64,000 nucleotides of DNA from Arthrobacter livingstonensis (lineage in GTDB: Bacteria > Actinomycetota > Actinomycetes > Actinomycetales > Micrococcaceae). Made by a program: the position numbers and the translations under genes. The stretch lies in the NCBI RefSeq assembly GCF_003219815.1, contig NZ_QJVD01000007.1:124001-188000 (forward strand), in the 5' to 3' direction. Positions 50,481-58,737 of this stretch are shown one piece after another (the stretch's first letter is position 1; each line of letters opens with the position of its first letter). Below the pieces are notes generated by a model. That model was not told the origin of the DNA and ran no database searches. It saw only the letters and a list, made by a program, of their open reading frames with translations.

Positions 50481-51414
50481 AGAACACCCAGAACTTTGAG
50501 GCGAAGAAGTTGACGGCGGTGAATGCGCCGATGATTACGAGCAGCACCCACGCCATGGCCGATGCGTAACCCATGTCGAATTGGCCGAAGCCCTTCTGGT
50601 ACAGGTACAGCGTGAAGAACATCGTGGAGTCGGACGGCCCGCCGCTGCCGCCGGAGACGATGAACGCCTGCGTGAAGGACTGGAAGGAGCCGATGATCTG
50701 CAGCACCAGGTTGAAGAAGATGATGGGACTCAGCAGCGGGATGGTGATGTGTCTGAACTTCTGCCATCTGGACGCGCCGTCGACCTCGGAGGCCTCGTAG
50801 TACATCACCGGGATTTGCCGCAGCCCGGCCAGGAAGATGATCATTGGCGCGCCGAACGTCCACACGTGCAGCAGGATGATCGACCCCAGCGCGGTCTTCG
50901 GGTCCGAGATCCAGCCCGGGCCGTGGATGCCCACCATGGCCAGCAGTTGGTTGACCAGGCCGGTGGTGCCGAACATCTGCTTCCACAGGATGGCGATGGC
51001 CACGGAACCGCCCAACAACGACGGCAAATAAAAGATCGACCGGTAGAACGGCAGGCCGCGGATTCCGCGGTCCAGGACCAGCGCAATCAGCAGGGCCACG
51101 GCCAGCTGGATGGGCACGCCCACCAAAACATAGGTGAAGGTGACACCGAGCGAATTGTGCAGCCGCGTGTCCCGGAGCATCCGCGTGAAGTTCTCCAGCC
51201 CAATCCAGTTCGGAGCCTGCAACAGGTTGTAGTCGGTAAAGGACAGGTACAGCGATGCAAGCATGGGGCCGACGGTGATGAACAACAGCCCAATCAGCCA
51301 CGGCAGCAGGAATACATAGGCCGCCTTGTTGTCCCGGCGGTCGTCGCGCTTTTCAGCGGCCGACTTTGGCCCGGTGCGGCGCTTCATCTTGGAAAGTTCG
51401 CCCAGGGCACTCAC
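50470..51414 (-). CDS. Sugar ABC transporter permease, MalF type
   Basis: 314 residues, GTG start. Partner of the MalG-type permease. Six helices; PWLIGLLFITVGPMLASLYLSFTDYNLL opens the core, and the EAA loop is MYYEASEVDGASRWQKFRHITIPLLSPI. The stop of a 27-residue upstream frame overlaps its GTG (GTGA), so translation may be coupled to it. The operon contains no ATPase gene. Operators at 51636 and 51681 lie about 230 bases upstream. Confidence 0.92.
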   Translation of the reverse strand: MSALGELSKMKRRTGPKSAAEKRDDRRDNKAAYVFLLPWLIGLLFITVGPMLASLYLSFTDYNLLQAPNWIGLENFTRMLRDTRLHNSLGVTFTYVLVGVPIQLAVALLIALVLDRGIRGLPFYRSIFYLPSLLGGSVAIAILWKQMFGTTGLVNQLLAMVGIHGPGWISDPKTALGSIILLHVWTFGAPMIIFLAGLRQIPVMYYEASEVDGASRWQKFRHITIPLLSPIIFFNLVLQIIGSFQSFTQAFIVSGGSGGPSDSTMFFTLYLYQKGFGQFDMGYASAMAWVLLVIIGAFTAVNFFASKFWVFYDD

Positions 51415-51494
51415 GGGCGGGCCTCACTCAATGCGGTCCTGGCGTCTTGCATGGGGCTGGCGGCGTAAGTCGCGCCGCGGTGGTGTGCCGTCAT
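51411..51494 (-). CDS. Possible 27-residue peptide before the permeases
   Basis: The frame starts MTAHHRGATYAASPMQDART and ends SEARP. It is preceded by AAGGAGGT four bases before its ATG, the best ribosome site in this neighbourhood, and its stop overlaps the permease GTG as GTGA. The permease itself has no comparable site, so this frame probably loads ribosomes onto it. Protein function is not indicated. Confidence 0.45.
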   Translation of the reverse strand: MTAHHRGATYAASPMQDARTALSEARP

Positions 51495-51635
51495 GCGAAC
51501 CTCCTTGTTCTTCATGGTGGGGGTAATTCTCGACTGGTGGAACGGGGAAGGGAGCTCAAACGTGTGGTTGGCCCCTAATTTCCAGTACTTCCGTCCGGTG
51601 AGATCCATGCCACAGCGTCAAGCGCATACTCCAAA

Positions 51636-51695
51636 GTAAACGCTTTCTCGGTATCTGTACAGTCGTTTGCAAAAAAAATAGGAAACCGCTTTCCC
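51636..51695. promoter_or_regulatory. Paired LacI-type operators A and B (permease side)
   Basis: A (51636-51649, GTAAACGCTTTCTC) and B (51681-51695, GGAAACCGCTTTCCC) are centred about 45 bases apart and flank a TACAGA -10 candidate (minus strand 51659-51654) with an eight-A tract. They face the permease operon. Confidence 0.65.
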
Positions 51696-51816
51696 ATCTA
51701 ACGGCCTGCCCGCCCGGACCGCCTGCGGGAAAGTATAAAAGGATAGGCCACTCCAGATGCCGCAGAGAGCTGCGCGCGCCCTGCAATCTACCGCCATTCC
51801 GCGCTCCTGTTGGTGG

Positions 51817-51875
51817 GTAAGCGCTTTCTTGACCTTCCACGGTTCCTTTGCTACTTTGTGAGAAAGCGTTTTCTG
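51817..51875 (+). promoter_or_regulatory. Promoter with paired LacI-type operators C and D
   Basis: TTGACC (51829-51834) and TACTTT (51852-51857) are exactly 17 bases apart. Operator C (51817-51830, GTAAGCGCTTTCTT) overlaps the -35 and operator D (51860-51875, GAGAAAGCGTTTTCTG) covers the transcription start. This promoter drives the sugar-binding protein gene at 51934. Between 51495 and 51933 I see only this regulatory region. Confidence 0.75.
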
Positions 51876-51933
51876 TGACCCGCGGCACACGGCCTCCGGG
51901 CACTTGGAAGGTACACAAACGAGAGGTTGAACA

Positions 51934-53232
51934 ATGGTGTTTCAACTCAAGAAGCCCTGGCTGGCCGCAACAACGGCGCTGATGGCGGCGTCGCTTCTGC
52001 TCACGGGCTGCGGGAAGGCCAACTCCCCCGAGCAGGAGGGCACTGCGGAGAATCCGGTCACGCTGCGGTTCTCCTGGTGGGGCAATGACTCCCGCGCCAA
52101 GACCACCCTGGAGGTCATCAAGGCGTTCGAGTCGGAGAACCCCGGCATCAAGATCAAGGGCGAGAACACCGAGTTCAGCTCCTACTGGGACAAGATGGCC
52201 ACCCAGGTGGCCGGCGGCGACACCCCCGACATCCTGGCCATGAGCGGTTCCTACCCCAGCGAATATTCCAGCCGCGGCGTGCTCCTGGACCTGGACAAGG
52301 TCAAGGATGAGATCGACACCGCCAAGTTTGCGCCCGGCACGGTGGACCTCGGCCAAATCAACGGCAAGCAGTACACCGTGACCGCGGGCGTAAACTCCAT
52401 GTCCATGGTGGTGGACCCCGACGTTTTCAAGGCAGCCGGCGTCGAACTTCCCGATGACGAGACCTGGACGTGGGACGACTACCAGGACATTGCGGCCAAG
52501 ATCACCAAGAACTCCCCCAAGGGCACCTTTGGCACCACGCCAATGGCCAACGATTCCTTCCTGGCCGTCTGGGCACGCCAGGGCGGCGAACCCCTGTACA
52601 GCGACGACGGCAAAAAGCTGGGCATCAGCGAGGCCCGGGTGACCGACTGGATGAAAATGAACCTTGACCTGCAGAAGTCGGGCGGTTCGCCGTCCGCCTC
52701 GCAGGTGGTCGAGGACGGCGCTGCGCAGCCCGAGCAAACCCTCATGGGCCAGGGCAAGCAGGCCATGAAGGTCTCCTGGAGCAACCAGATGAACTCATAT
52801 TCGGGAAGTGACCTGGTCATGATGAAGCTCCCTTCCGAGTCCGCCAAGGGCGGCGCCTGGCTGCGGTCCTCGATGGAGTACGGCATCTCCGCAAAGACAA
52901 AATGCCCCAAGGCCACGGCCAAGTTCCTCAGCTATCTGGTCAACAGCCAGGACGCCGGCAAGCTCATCAAGAGCGACCGCGGCATGCCCGCAAACCTGGA
53001 CGTCCGCGCGGCAGTCATGCCCCTGCTCAAGGCGAACCAAAAGAAGGAAGCTGCCTACCTGGACCGCATTGCGGCGATGAAGCTCACCCCGCCCACCCCA
53101 TTCCCCGCCGGTTCCTCCGCCACCATGGAGGTTCTCAACCGCAACCTGACCGACGTCCTGTTTGAGAAGGCCACCCCGGAAGCGGCTGCCAAGAAGTTCG
53201 TTGAGGAAGTCAACCTCAACCTCGACAAGTAG
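51934..53232 (+). CDS. Sugar-binding lipoprotein (ABC solute-binding protein 1)
   Basis: 432 residues. Signal peptide with lipobox LLLTGCGK (Cys about residue 24), so lipid-anchored outside the membrane. CUT1-type binding protein: VTLRFSWWGNDSRAKTTLEVIKAFESENPGIKI, SSYWDKMATQVAGGDTPDIL and EVEYGISAKTKCPKATAKFLSYLVNS-like C-terminal lobe (MEYGISAKTKCPKA). Divergent from the two permeases and very probably their partner. GAGAGG lies seven bases before the ATG. A perfect 18-base-stem terminator follows, so it is monocistronic or separated from the esterase genes. Confidence 0.92.
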   Translation: MVFQLKKPWLAATTALMAASLLLTGCGKANSPEQEGTAENPVTLRFSWWGNDSRAKTTLEVIKAFESENPGIKIKGENTEFSSYWDKMATQVAGGDTPDILAMSGSYPSEYSSRGVLLDLDKVKDEIDTAKFAPGTVDLGQINGKQYTVTAGVNSMSMVVDPDVFKAAGVELPDDETWTWDDYQDIAAKITKNSPKGTFGTTPMANDSFLAVWARQGGEPLYSDDGKKLGISEARVTDWMKMNLDLQKSGGSPSASQVVEDGAAQPEQTLMGQGKQAMKVSWSNQMNSYSGSDLVMMKLPSESAKGGAWLRSSMEYGISAKTKCPKATAKFLSYLVNSQDAGKLIKSDRGMPANLDVRAAVMPLLKANQKKEAAYLDRIAAMKLTPPTPFPAGSSATMEVLNRNLTDVLFEKATPEAAAKKFVEEVNLNLDK

Positions 53233-53240
53233 GCTTCATC

Positions 53241-53283
53241 AAAGCACCGGACATCCGGATTCAACCGGATGTCCGGTGCTTTC
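53241..53283 (+). terminator. Strong intrinsic terminator after binding protein 1
   Basis: AAAGCACCGGACATCCGG pairs perfectly over 18 bases with its complement around ATTCAA. It begins nine bases after the stop codon; the descending arm ends GCTTTC. Confidence 0.85.
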
Positions 53284-53314
53284 GCGCCGACATTACATCG
53301 TTGAAAGGCTCTCC

Positions 53315-54481
53315 ATGGACGCGGCAGCACGGCCCAGCGCCATCCCCGGCTACGAGGACTGGCCCGGCTACGTCCGCGACCATCCCGGCGCGCAGGTGCC
53401 GGAAGCGTCCCGCCCCCTCGCACTTGTCCTGGGCGTGTCCGCCCCTCCCCAGGACATCACCGCCACCGTCGACTGGGAGGAAACGTACGACGGCGTCACC
53501 ACCTCCCAGCTCAGCTGGCAGTTGGGCTTTGGTCCCGCCACGCGGGCTTGGCTGGTGAAGCCCGCCGGCGCCACAGCTCCCCTGCCGGGCGTGCTGGCCC
53601 TCCACTGCCATGCCGGCAATAAGTACACGGGCGCCAGCCGGCTCATCGATTTCCCGCCCGGCCGCGGCGAACCCGGCACGGAACAGGCGGGCCGGGGACC
53701 CGGCGCCAATGAATCGCGGGCCCCGGAATCCGGCCCCAGCCGGTACAGCCTCTACGGCGGCCGTGCCCTGGCAACGGAACTGGCCCGGGACGGATTTGCC
53801 GTGCTGGCCCACGACACCTTTGCTTGGGGCAGCCGGCGCTTTAACCTGGACCATCCGCCCTGGCGAACGGCTGATGCCCTGTCGGGGTTCCGGGCCCGGT
53901 GGCGGGAGGAAGGCCATCAGCCGTCCGCAGCCGAGGACTACAACGCCGCGGCCGCATTCCATGAGGACACCGTGGCCAAGGCCGCCGGCCTGGCCGGCAC
54001 CAGCCTGGCGGGCACGGTGGCCCACGACGACCTTGCCGCGCTGTCTGTGCTGGCCGCACTGCCCGGCGTCGACCCGGAACGGCTGGGGTGCCTGGGCTTC
54101 TCCGGCGGCGGCGGACGGTCCCTGCTCCTGGCAGCCCTTTCCCCCGCCATCCGCAGCTACGTGGTGACGGCCATGATGACCACCTTTGATTCCCTGCTCC
54201 CCACTTATTTGGACGCCCATTCCTGGCTGCTTCAGACGCCCGGGCTGGCACGGCTCGGCGACTGGCCGGGATTCACCGCACTTCCCGCCGCAGTGGGATT
54301 TTTGGTTCAGTACGGGATTTCCGACCCACTGTTCCCCGAAACTGGCATGCGGGATGCAGACCGTGTGCTGGCCGGGCTGCATGCAGGTGCCTACACGGGC
54401 AGTTTTTGGCCCGTGGGGCACGAGTTCACGTTCGACATGCAGCAGGAGGCCTTTGCCTTCCTGGGAAGGGCACTGAAATGA
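53315..54481 (+). CDS. Alpha/beta hydrolase, probable carbohydrate esterase
   Basis: 388 residues, no signal peptide. Alpha/beta hydrolase with the nucleophile elbow GCLGFSGGGGRSLLLAAL (GFSGG), an oxyanion region LPGVLALHCHAGNKYTG and catalytic His in WPVGHEFTFDMQQEA. Resembles cytoplasmic acetyl-xylan-esterase/dienelactone-hydrolase-like enzymes in sugar-utilisation loci. GAAAGG precedes the ATG by seven bases. Its stop overlaps the next esterase gene (ATGA), so the two are coupled. De-esterification of imported oligosaccharides is inferred from context. Confidence 0.78.
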   Translation: MDAAARPSAIPGYEDWPGYVRDHPGAQVPEASRPLALVLGVSAPPQDITATVDWEETYDGVTTSQLSWQLGFGPATRAWLVKPAGATAPLPGVLALHCHAGNKYTGASRLIDFPPGRGEPGTEQAGRGPGANESRAPESGPSRYSLYGGRALATELARDGFAVLAHDTFAWGSRRFNLDHPPWRTADALSGFRARWREEGHQPSAAEDYNAAAAFHEDTVAKAAGLAGTSLAGTVAHDDLAALSVLAALPGVDPERLGCLGFSGGGGRSLLLAALSPAIRSYVVTAMMTTFDSLLPTYLDAHSWLLQTPGLARLGDWPGFTALPAAVGFLVQYGISDPLFPETGMRDADRVLAGLHAGAYTGSFWPVGHEFTFDMQQEAFAFLGRALK

Positions 54482-55386
54482 GCCGTTATTACCAGGTCCT
54501 GCCCCGGAGCGTCGAGCCCCTCAGCGTGGAGCCGGACAAGACCGAACCAGACAGTTCGGAGCCCGTGGCACGGCCGTGGCTTGAGTCATTCTGCCCGCCG
54601 GAACTTGCCGGAAGGCCCGTCTTCATCGTGATGCCCGGTGGAGGCTACATTCGGCATGCGGACCATGAGGGGGCCGACGTCGCACGGTGGCTGAACGCAC
54701 TGGCGATCAACGCCGTCGTGCTTCACTACACGGTGGCCCCGGACAGGCCGCAGGGTCCGCTCCACCCGGCACCACTGCGGGACGCCCGCACTGTGTTGGC
54801 CTGGCTGCGCTGCGGCACGTCCGGCCTGGGAGCGGACCCGGAACGGATCGGCGTGCTGGGCTTCTCAGCCGGCGGACACCTTGCCGCAACACTGTCCGCA
54901 GGGATCGACGCCGGGGCCGGCCCGGCCGCAGACAGGCCGGACCTGTCGGTGCTGGCGTATCCGGTCGTCTCCATGGTGGCCAGCTTCCATGCGGGCTCAG
55001 CCGAATCCCTGCTGGCGCCCGGCGCCCCTGTGGCTGCACGGAGTGCCCTGTCCGCCGAGCTGGCGGTTGACGGCGCCACTCCCCCGACTTTTTTGTGGCA
55101 CACCTCCGACGACGGCGCCGTGCCGGTGGAGAATTCGCTGGCCTACGCGCAGGCACTGTCCCGCCACAGCGTGCCATTTGAACTCCATGTCTATCCCCAG
55201 GGACGCCATGGCCTGGGCCTCGCCCCCGGCGAGCCCGGCGCCGGCGGATGGTCACTGGAGTGTGCCAGGTGGCTGGCGGGCCACGGCTGGTGCATCCCCC
55301 GCAGCGAGTGGGCAGTATCACAACAACCCCTTGACTCCGGCCGTCGCATGCAGAATAATAACGTTTCAGAGAAAGCGCTTTCCTAG
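54478..55386 (+). CDS. Alpha/beta hydrolase, acetyl-esterase-like
   Basis: 302 residues. Carbohydrate-esterase-like hydrolase: oxyanion loop FIVMPGGGYIRHADHEG, nucleophile GVLGFSAGGHLAATLSA, Asp in WHTSDDGAVPVENS and His in PQGRHGLGLA. These match the triad of BD-FAE/acetylesterase-type enzymes. It starts within the previous stop codon. The final codons (VSEKALS, stop at 55386) are also the LacI-type operator for the next gene, and that gene's promoter lies inside this reading frame. Confidence 0.8.
   Translation: MSRYYQVLPRSVEPLSVEPDKTEPDSSEPVARPWLESFCPPELAGRPVFIVMPGGGYIRHADHEGADVARWLNALAINAVVLHYTVAPDRPQGPLHPAPLRDARTVLAWLRCGTSGLGADPERIGVLGFSAGGHLAATLSAGIDAGAGPAADRPDLSVLAYPVVSMVASFHAGSAESLLAPGAPVAARSALSAELAVDGATPPTFLWHTSDDGAVPVENSLAYAQALSRHSVPFELHVYPQGRHGLGLAPGEPGAGGWSLECARWLAGHGWCIPRSEWAVSQQPLDSGRRMQNNNVSEKALS
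55331..55383 (+). promoter_or_regulatory. Promoter and operator E inside the esterase 3' end
   Basis: TTGACT (55331-55336), 17-base spacer, AATAAT (55354-55359), then operator GAGAAAGCGCTTTCC (55369-55383). The operator encodes the last residues of the esterase. It precedes the start of binding protein 2 by 50 bases. Confidence 0.7.
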
Positions 55387-55432
55387 TTCCCAACCGTTCC
55401 CTTAAATCTCAACATGCAAGGAAGCAGGATCG

Positions 55433-56740
55433 ATGTCGATTCACATGAGCCGCCGCCAACTGGGGCACGCAGCATTGGGTGTGGCCGCCTTGGGCCTCCT
55501 GAGCGCCTGCGGCAAGAAGGACTCGGGCACCAGCGCCGACGGCACCGTCACGCTCCGCTTCACCTGGTGGGGCAATGAAGTCCGCGACGCCAGTACCCAG
55601 AAGCTGATCACCGCCTTTACGGCTGCCAACCCCAAGATCAAGGTTGGCGCGGAGCCCGGTGTGTGGAGCAGCTACTGGGACAAGCTGGCCACCCAGACAG
55701 CGGGCAACGACATGCCGGACGTCATCCAGATGGACCAGCAGTACATTGCCGAATACGGCGGACGCGGCGCGCTCCTGGACCTGTCCGGGCAAAAGGCCAT
55801 CGACACCAGCGGGATCACCCCTGATGCCTTGAAGTCCGGCCAGGTGGGCGGGAAGCAGTTTGGCATCAGCACGGGCCAGAACGCCTATGTCATCATGGCG
55901 AACGCCCGGATCTTCAAGGAAGCCGGAGTCGCCATTCCGGACGACACCACATGGACCTGGGACGACTACATCAGCACCGCCGCAGCCGTTGCGGCCAAGG
56001 TCCCCAAGACCTTTGGCTCCGCCTACGGCGGCACGGAGGCCGCGTTGACGGTGTGGTTTGGCCAAAATGGTGAAACCCTCTACACCGGCGATGGCAAGCT
56101 CGGCTTCACCGAAGGCACCTTGGCCGCCTTTTACGAACGCCTTGTCAAGCAGCGCGATGCCAAGGCGGGCCCGTCGGCGTCCCTCAACTCCGAGGATGCC
56201 ACGGCCGCCGTCGAACAGACGCTGTTCGGCACCGGCCAGCTGGCCATGTCCTGGTGGTGGACCAACCAGGTGGGCGCACTGACTGCGGCCACGGGCGACG
56301 ATATCAAGATCCTGCGGGTGCCCAGCGTCACCGGTTCCGCGGCGAAGGCGTCCATGTACTTCAAGCCTTCCATGTTCTGGTCGGCGTCGGGACGGACCAA
56401 GCATCCGGAGGAAGCGGCCAAGTTCATCAACTTCCTCATGAACGACGTCGACGCGGCCAAGGTTCAGCTGACCGACCGCGGCTACCCGTCAAACCCCAAG
56501 CTCCAGGAAGCCATCGCGCCGCTGCTGAAGCCGGCGGACAAGTCGGCCGGCGACTTCCTTAAGGCCATCGCGCCGGAGGTGTCGTTCACACCGGCGGTGC
56601 CCCCTGTGGGCACGGGCACGCTCGGCAACGTCTCGCTGCGCTACGTGGACGACGTGCTGTTCAACCGCAAGTCCCCCGCCGTCGCGGCGAAGGAATTCAA
56701 GGCGGAGGCCGAGGGCCTGATCAGCTCTGCCGCGAAGTAG
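55433..56740 (+). CDS. Sugar-binding lipoprotein (ABC solute-binding protein 2)
   Basis: 435 residues. MSRRQLGHAALGVAALGLLSAC is a twin-Arg-type signal ending in a lipobox, so exported (perhaps folded) and lipid-anchored. The rest parallels binding protein 1: VTLRFTWWGNEVRDASTQKLITAFTAANPKIKV, WSSYWDKLATQTAGNDMPDVI, TWTWDDYI and WSASGRTKHPEEAAKFINFLMN. No permease or ATPase gene follows, so it likely shares the permeases at 49539-51414 or others elsewhere. A terminator follows. Confidence 0.92.
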   Translation: MSIHMSRRQLGHAALGVAALGLLSACGKKDSGTSADGTVTLRFTWWGNEVRDASTQKLITAFTAANPKIKVGAEPGVWSSYWDKLATQTAGNDMPDVIQMDQQYIAEYGGRGALLDLSGQKAIDTSGITPDALKSGQVGGKQFGISTGQNAYVIMANARIFKEAGVAIPDDTTWTWDDYISTAAAVAAKVPKTFGSAYGGTEAALTVWFGQNGETLYTGDGKLGFTEGTLAAFYERLVKQRDAKAGPSASLNSEDATAAVEQTLFGTGQLAMSWWWTNQVGALTAATGDDIKILRVPSVTGSAAKASMYFKPSMFWSASGRTKHPEEAAKFINFLMNDVDAAKVQLTDRGYPSNPKLQEAIAPLLKPADKSAGDFLKAIAPEVSFTPAVPPVGTGTLGNVSLRYVDDVLFNRKSPAVAAKEFKAEAEGLISSAAK

Positions 56741-56826
56741 CGGCCACGCCGTAAAGGAGGGGAGTAGCGGCCGCGCCGTAAAGGAAGGAGGGGAGGGCAC
56801 CGGGCCACCGGCGTCCTCCCCTCCTT
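56736..56826 (+). terminator. Duplicated segment and terminator after binding protein 2
   Basis: A segment GTAGCGGCC(A/G)CGCCGTAAAGGA is present twice, 28 bases apart, the first including the stop codon. AAGGAGGGGAGG (56785-56796) then pairs with CCTCCCCTCCTT (56815-56826) as a 12-base terminator stem. Confidence 0.75.
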
Positions 56827-56886
56827 TGTGCCCGCATCCCTTGTGCCCGCGCCTTCCCGAAACCAGCGGCTCCGGCGCGTGTCTTT

Positions 56887-56935
56887 TTGTTACCCTCGTC
56901 ACCATCGCCTAAGATGGCTGAGAAAGCGCTTTCTC
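56887..56935 (+). promoter_or_regulatory. Promoter with perfect LacI-type operator F
   Basis: TTGTTA (56887-56892), 17-base spacer, TAAGAT (56910-56915), then the perfect palindrome GAGAAAGCGCTTTCTC (56920-56935). It points rightwards into 300 bases without an intact gene, ending at the convergent rhamnulokinase gene. The only candidate is a short frame at about 57090 beginning MELAKLEARLAALVG, which runs into the end of that gene. Confidence 0.6.
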
Positions 56936-57237
56936 ATTCAGGGCTGGACGCCAGTCGGAGCCGGTCGAGGGACCCCTCCAGCCCTGGCCCGGGCATCACC
57001 GGCACACTTTCCCCACCGCCGCCCGTCCCCACCTTCACCTCTTCACCCCGAGATCGCCCGTAAGAAATGGGAGACGCAGATTGGGTCGATGGAGCTCGCG
57101 AAACTCGAGGCACGCCTTGCGGCATTAGTGGGCGATGCCGCGATTCGAGTCGACGCACCAAGATGGGCGCCCAGGATCCGCGCTAGCGTTGTGCCTCAGT
57201 TTTGTTTGCTGGCCTGGAGTGCGGCGCCGCCCATCCG

Positions 57238-58737
57238 TCACACTGTTGTCAAGCGCAGCTCCGGCTCATACCGGACACCTGGATGGCTGGCTGCCACCAT
57301 GGCCCGCAGCGCCGTCAGCGTCGCGGGCGCGGCACCGGCGGCACGCCCTTGGATGAGGATGTTGCCCAGTGCCGTCGCCTCCACGGGACCGGCGACGACA
57401 GGCAGTCCCGTGGCATTGGCCGTGAGCTGGCACAGCAGCGTGTTCTGGGATCCGCCGCCCACGATGTGAATGACGTCCACAGCCTGGCCTGAAAGTGCCG
57501 AGGCTTCACGCACCGTGCGCGCATAGGCGCCCGCGAGGCTGTCCATGATGCAGCGCACGACGGCGGCCGGCCGGCTTGCCAGGGCCCCTCCCGTTGCGCT
57601 GGCGGCGGCAATGATGCGGGCCGGCATGTTGCCGGGTGCAATGAATTCCTCGGCGTCCACATCAATGAGCGGGCCGCCGGCCGGTTCCCCGCCGGCCGCA
57701 GCCAGCAGCTCCTGCAGGGACAGGACGGCGGGGGCCGGCACGGGGAGGCCGGGCTGGGCAGCCGGGGACCGGGCGTCATTCATGACTTGATGCTCCTGCG
57801 CCCACGTCCGCATGGACTCGCTCAGCAGCCACAGGCCGCCCACGTTGCGAAGGTAGCGGATGGTGCCGTCCACGCCGCGTTCGTTGGTGAAGTTCGCGAG
57901 CCGGCTGGCTTCGGTCAGTACCGGGGCGTCGAGTTCGACGCCCACCAGGGACCACGTGCCGGAGGAGATGTAGGCAAAATTACGGTCGGCGGCGGGCACG
58001 GCGGCGACGGCGGAAGCGGTGTCGTGCGATCCAACCGCCACGACCTTCGTCTCCCCCGGCAGCCCGGTGTGGACGGCGATGTCCGGCAGCAGGGTGCCGA
58101 TGGTTTCCCCCGGCTCGACCAGGGGCGGGAAGAGGTCCGCCGGCAGGTTCAGGGCCCGCAGGAATTCGATGGCCCACTCCCCCGCCACGGCGCCCAGGAG
58201 AGCGGTGGTGGAGGCATTTGTTGATTCGGTGCGACGCGTGCCGGTGAGCCTAAACGCCAGCAGGTCCGGGATCAGCAGCGCCTGCCTGCCGGCCAGGTAC
58301 GTCTCGGCAGCGAGCTGGTAGATGGTGTTGAACGGCAGGTGCTGCAGGCCGGTGGCCTGATACATCCGCTGCGGGTCGATGAGTTCATGCACCCGGGCAA
58401 CTTGCGTGGCGCCGCGGCCGTCTCGATAGCTGAACGGCTGGCCCGCAAGTTTGCCGTCGTCGTCTACCAGGCCGTAGTCCACTGCCCAGGTGTCGATGCC
58501 GATGCTGGCAATGGTGGCGCCGCGGGCCGCGGTACGCTCCGCCGCCTTGCCCAGTCCGGCCAGGACCTCGGCGAACAGCCCGTCGAAGTCCCAGTGCAGG
58601 GCGCCTTCCAGCTCCACGACACCATTGGGGAAACGGTGGACCACGTCCAGCTCGACGGCGCCCGTCCCGACTCGCCCGACAATGACACGCCCCGACGACG
58701 CGCCGATGTCAATGCCAACGAACAGATCGGCCGTCAT
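57238..58737 (-). CDS. rhaB: Rhamnulokinase
   Basis: 499 residues. FGGY sugar kinase phosphorylating L-rhamnulose. The N-terminal phosphate-binding GIDIGASSGRVIVG, substrate region IDTWAVDYGLVDDDG, QHLPFNTIYQLAAE and the ATP domain SSGTWSLVGVEL and HIVGGGSQNTLLCQLTANATGLPVVAGPVEATALGN are typical of RhaB. Its ATG overlaps the rhaD stop (ATGA). Last gene of rhaM-rhaI-rhaD-rhaB. The Thr-Val C-terminus is at 57238, convergent with the orphan promoter F. Confidence 0.95.
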   Translation of the reverse strand: MTADLFVGIDIGASSGRVIVGRVGTGAVELDVVHRFPNGVVELEGALHWDFDGLFAEVLAGLGKAAERTAARGATIASIGIDTWAVDYGLVDDDGKLAGQPFSYRDGRGATQVARVHELIDPQRMYQATGLQHLPFNTIYQLAAETYLAGRQALLIPDLLAFRLTGTRRTESTNASTTALLGAVAGEWAIEFLRALNLPADLFPPLVEPGETIGTLLPDIAVHTGLPGETKVVAVGSHDTASAVAAVPAADRNFAYISSGTWSLVGVELDAPVLTEASRLANFTNERGVDGTIRYLRNVGGLWLLSESMRTWAQEHQVMNDARSPAAQPGLPVPAPAVLSLQELLAAAGGEPAGGPLIDVDAEEFIAPGNMPARIIAAASATGGALASRPAAVVRCIMDSLAGAYARTVREASALSGQAVDVIHIVGGGSQNTLLCQLTANATGLPVVAGPVEATALGNILIQGRAAGAAPATLTALRAMVAASHPGVRYEPELRLTTV

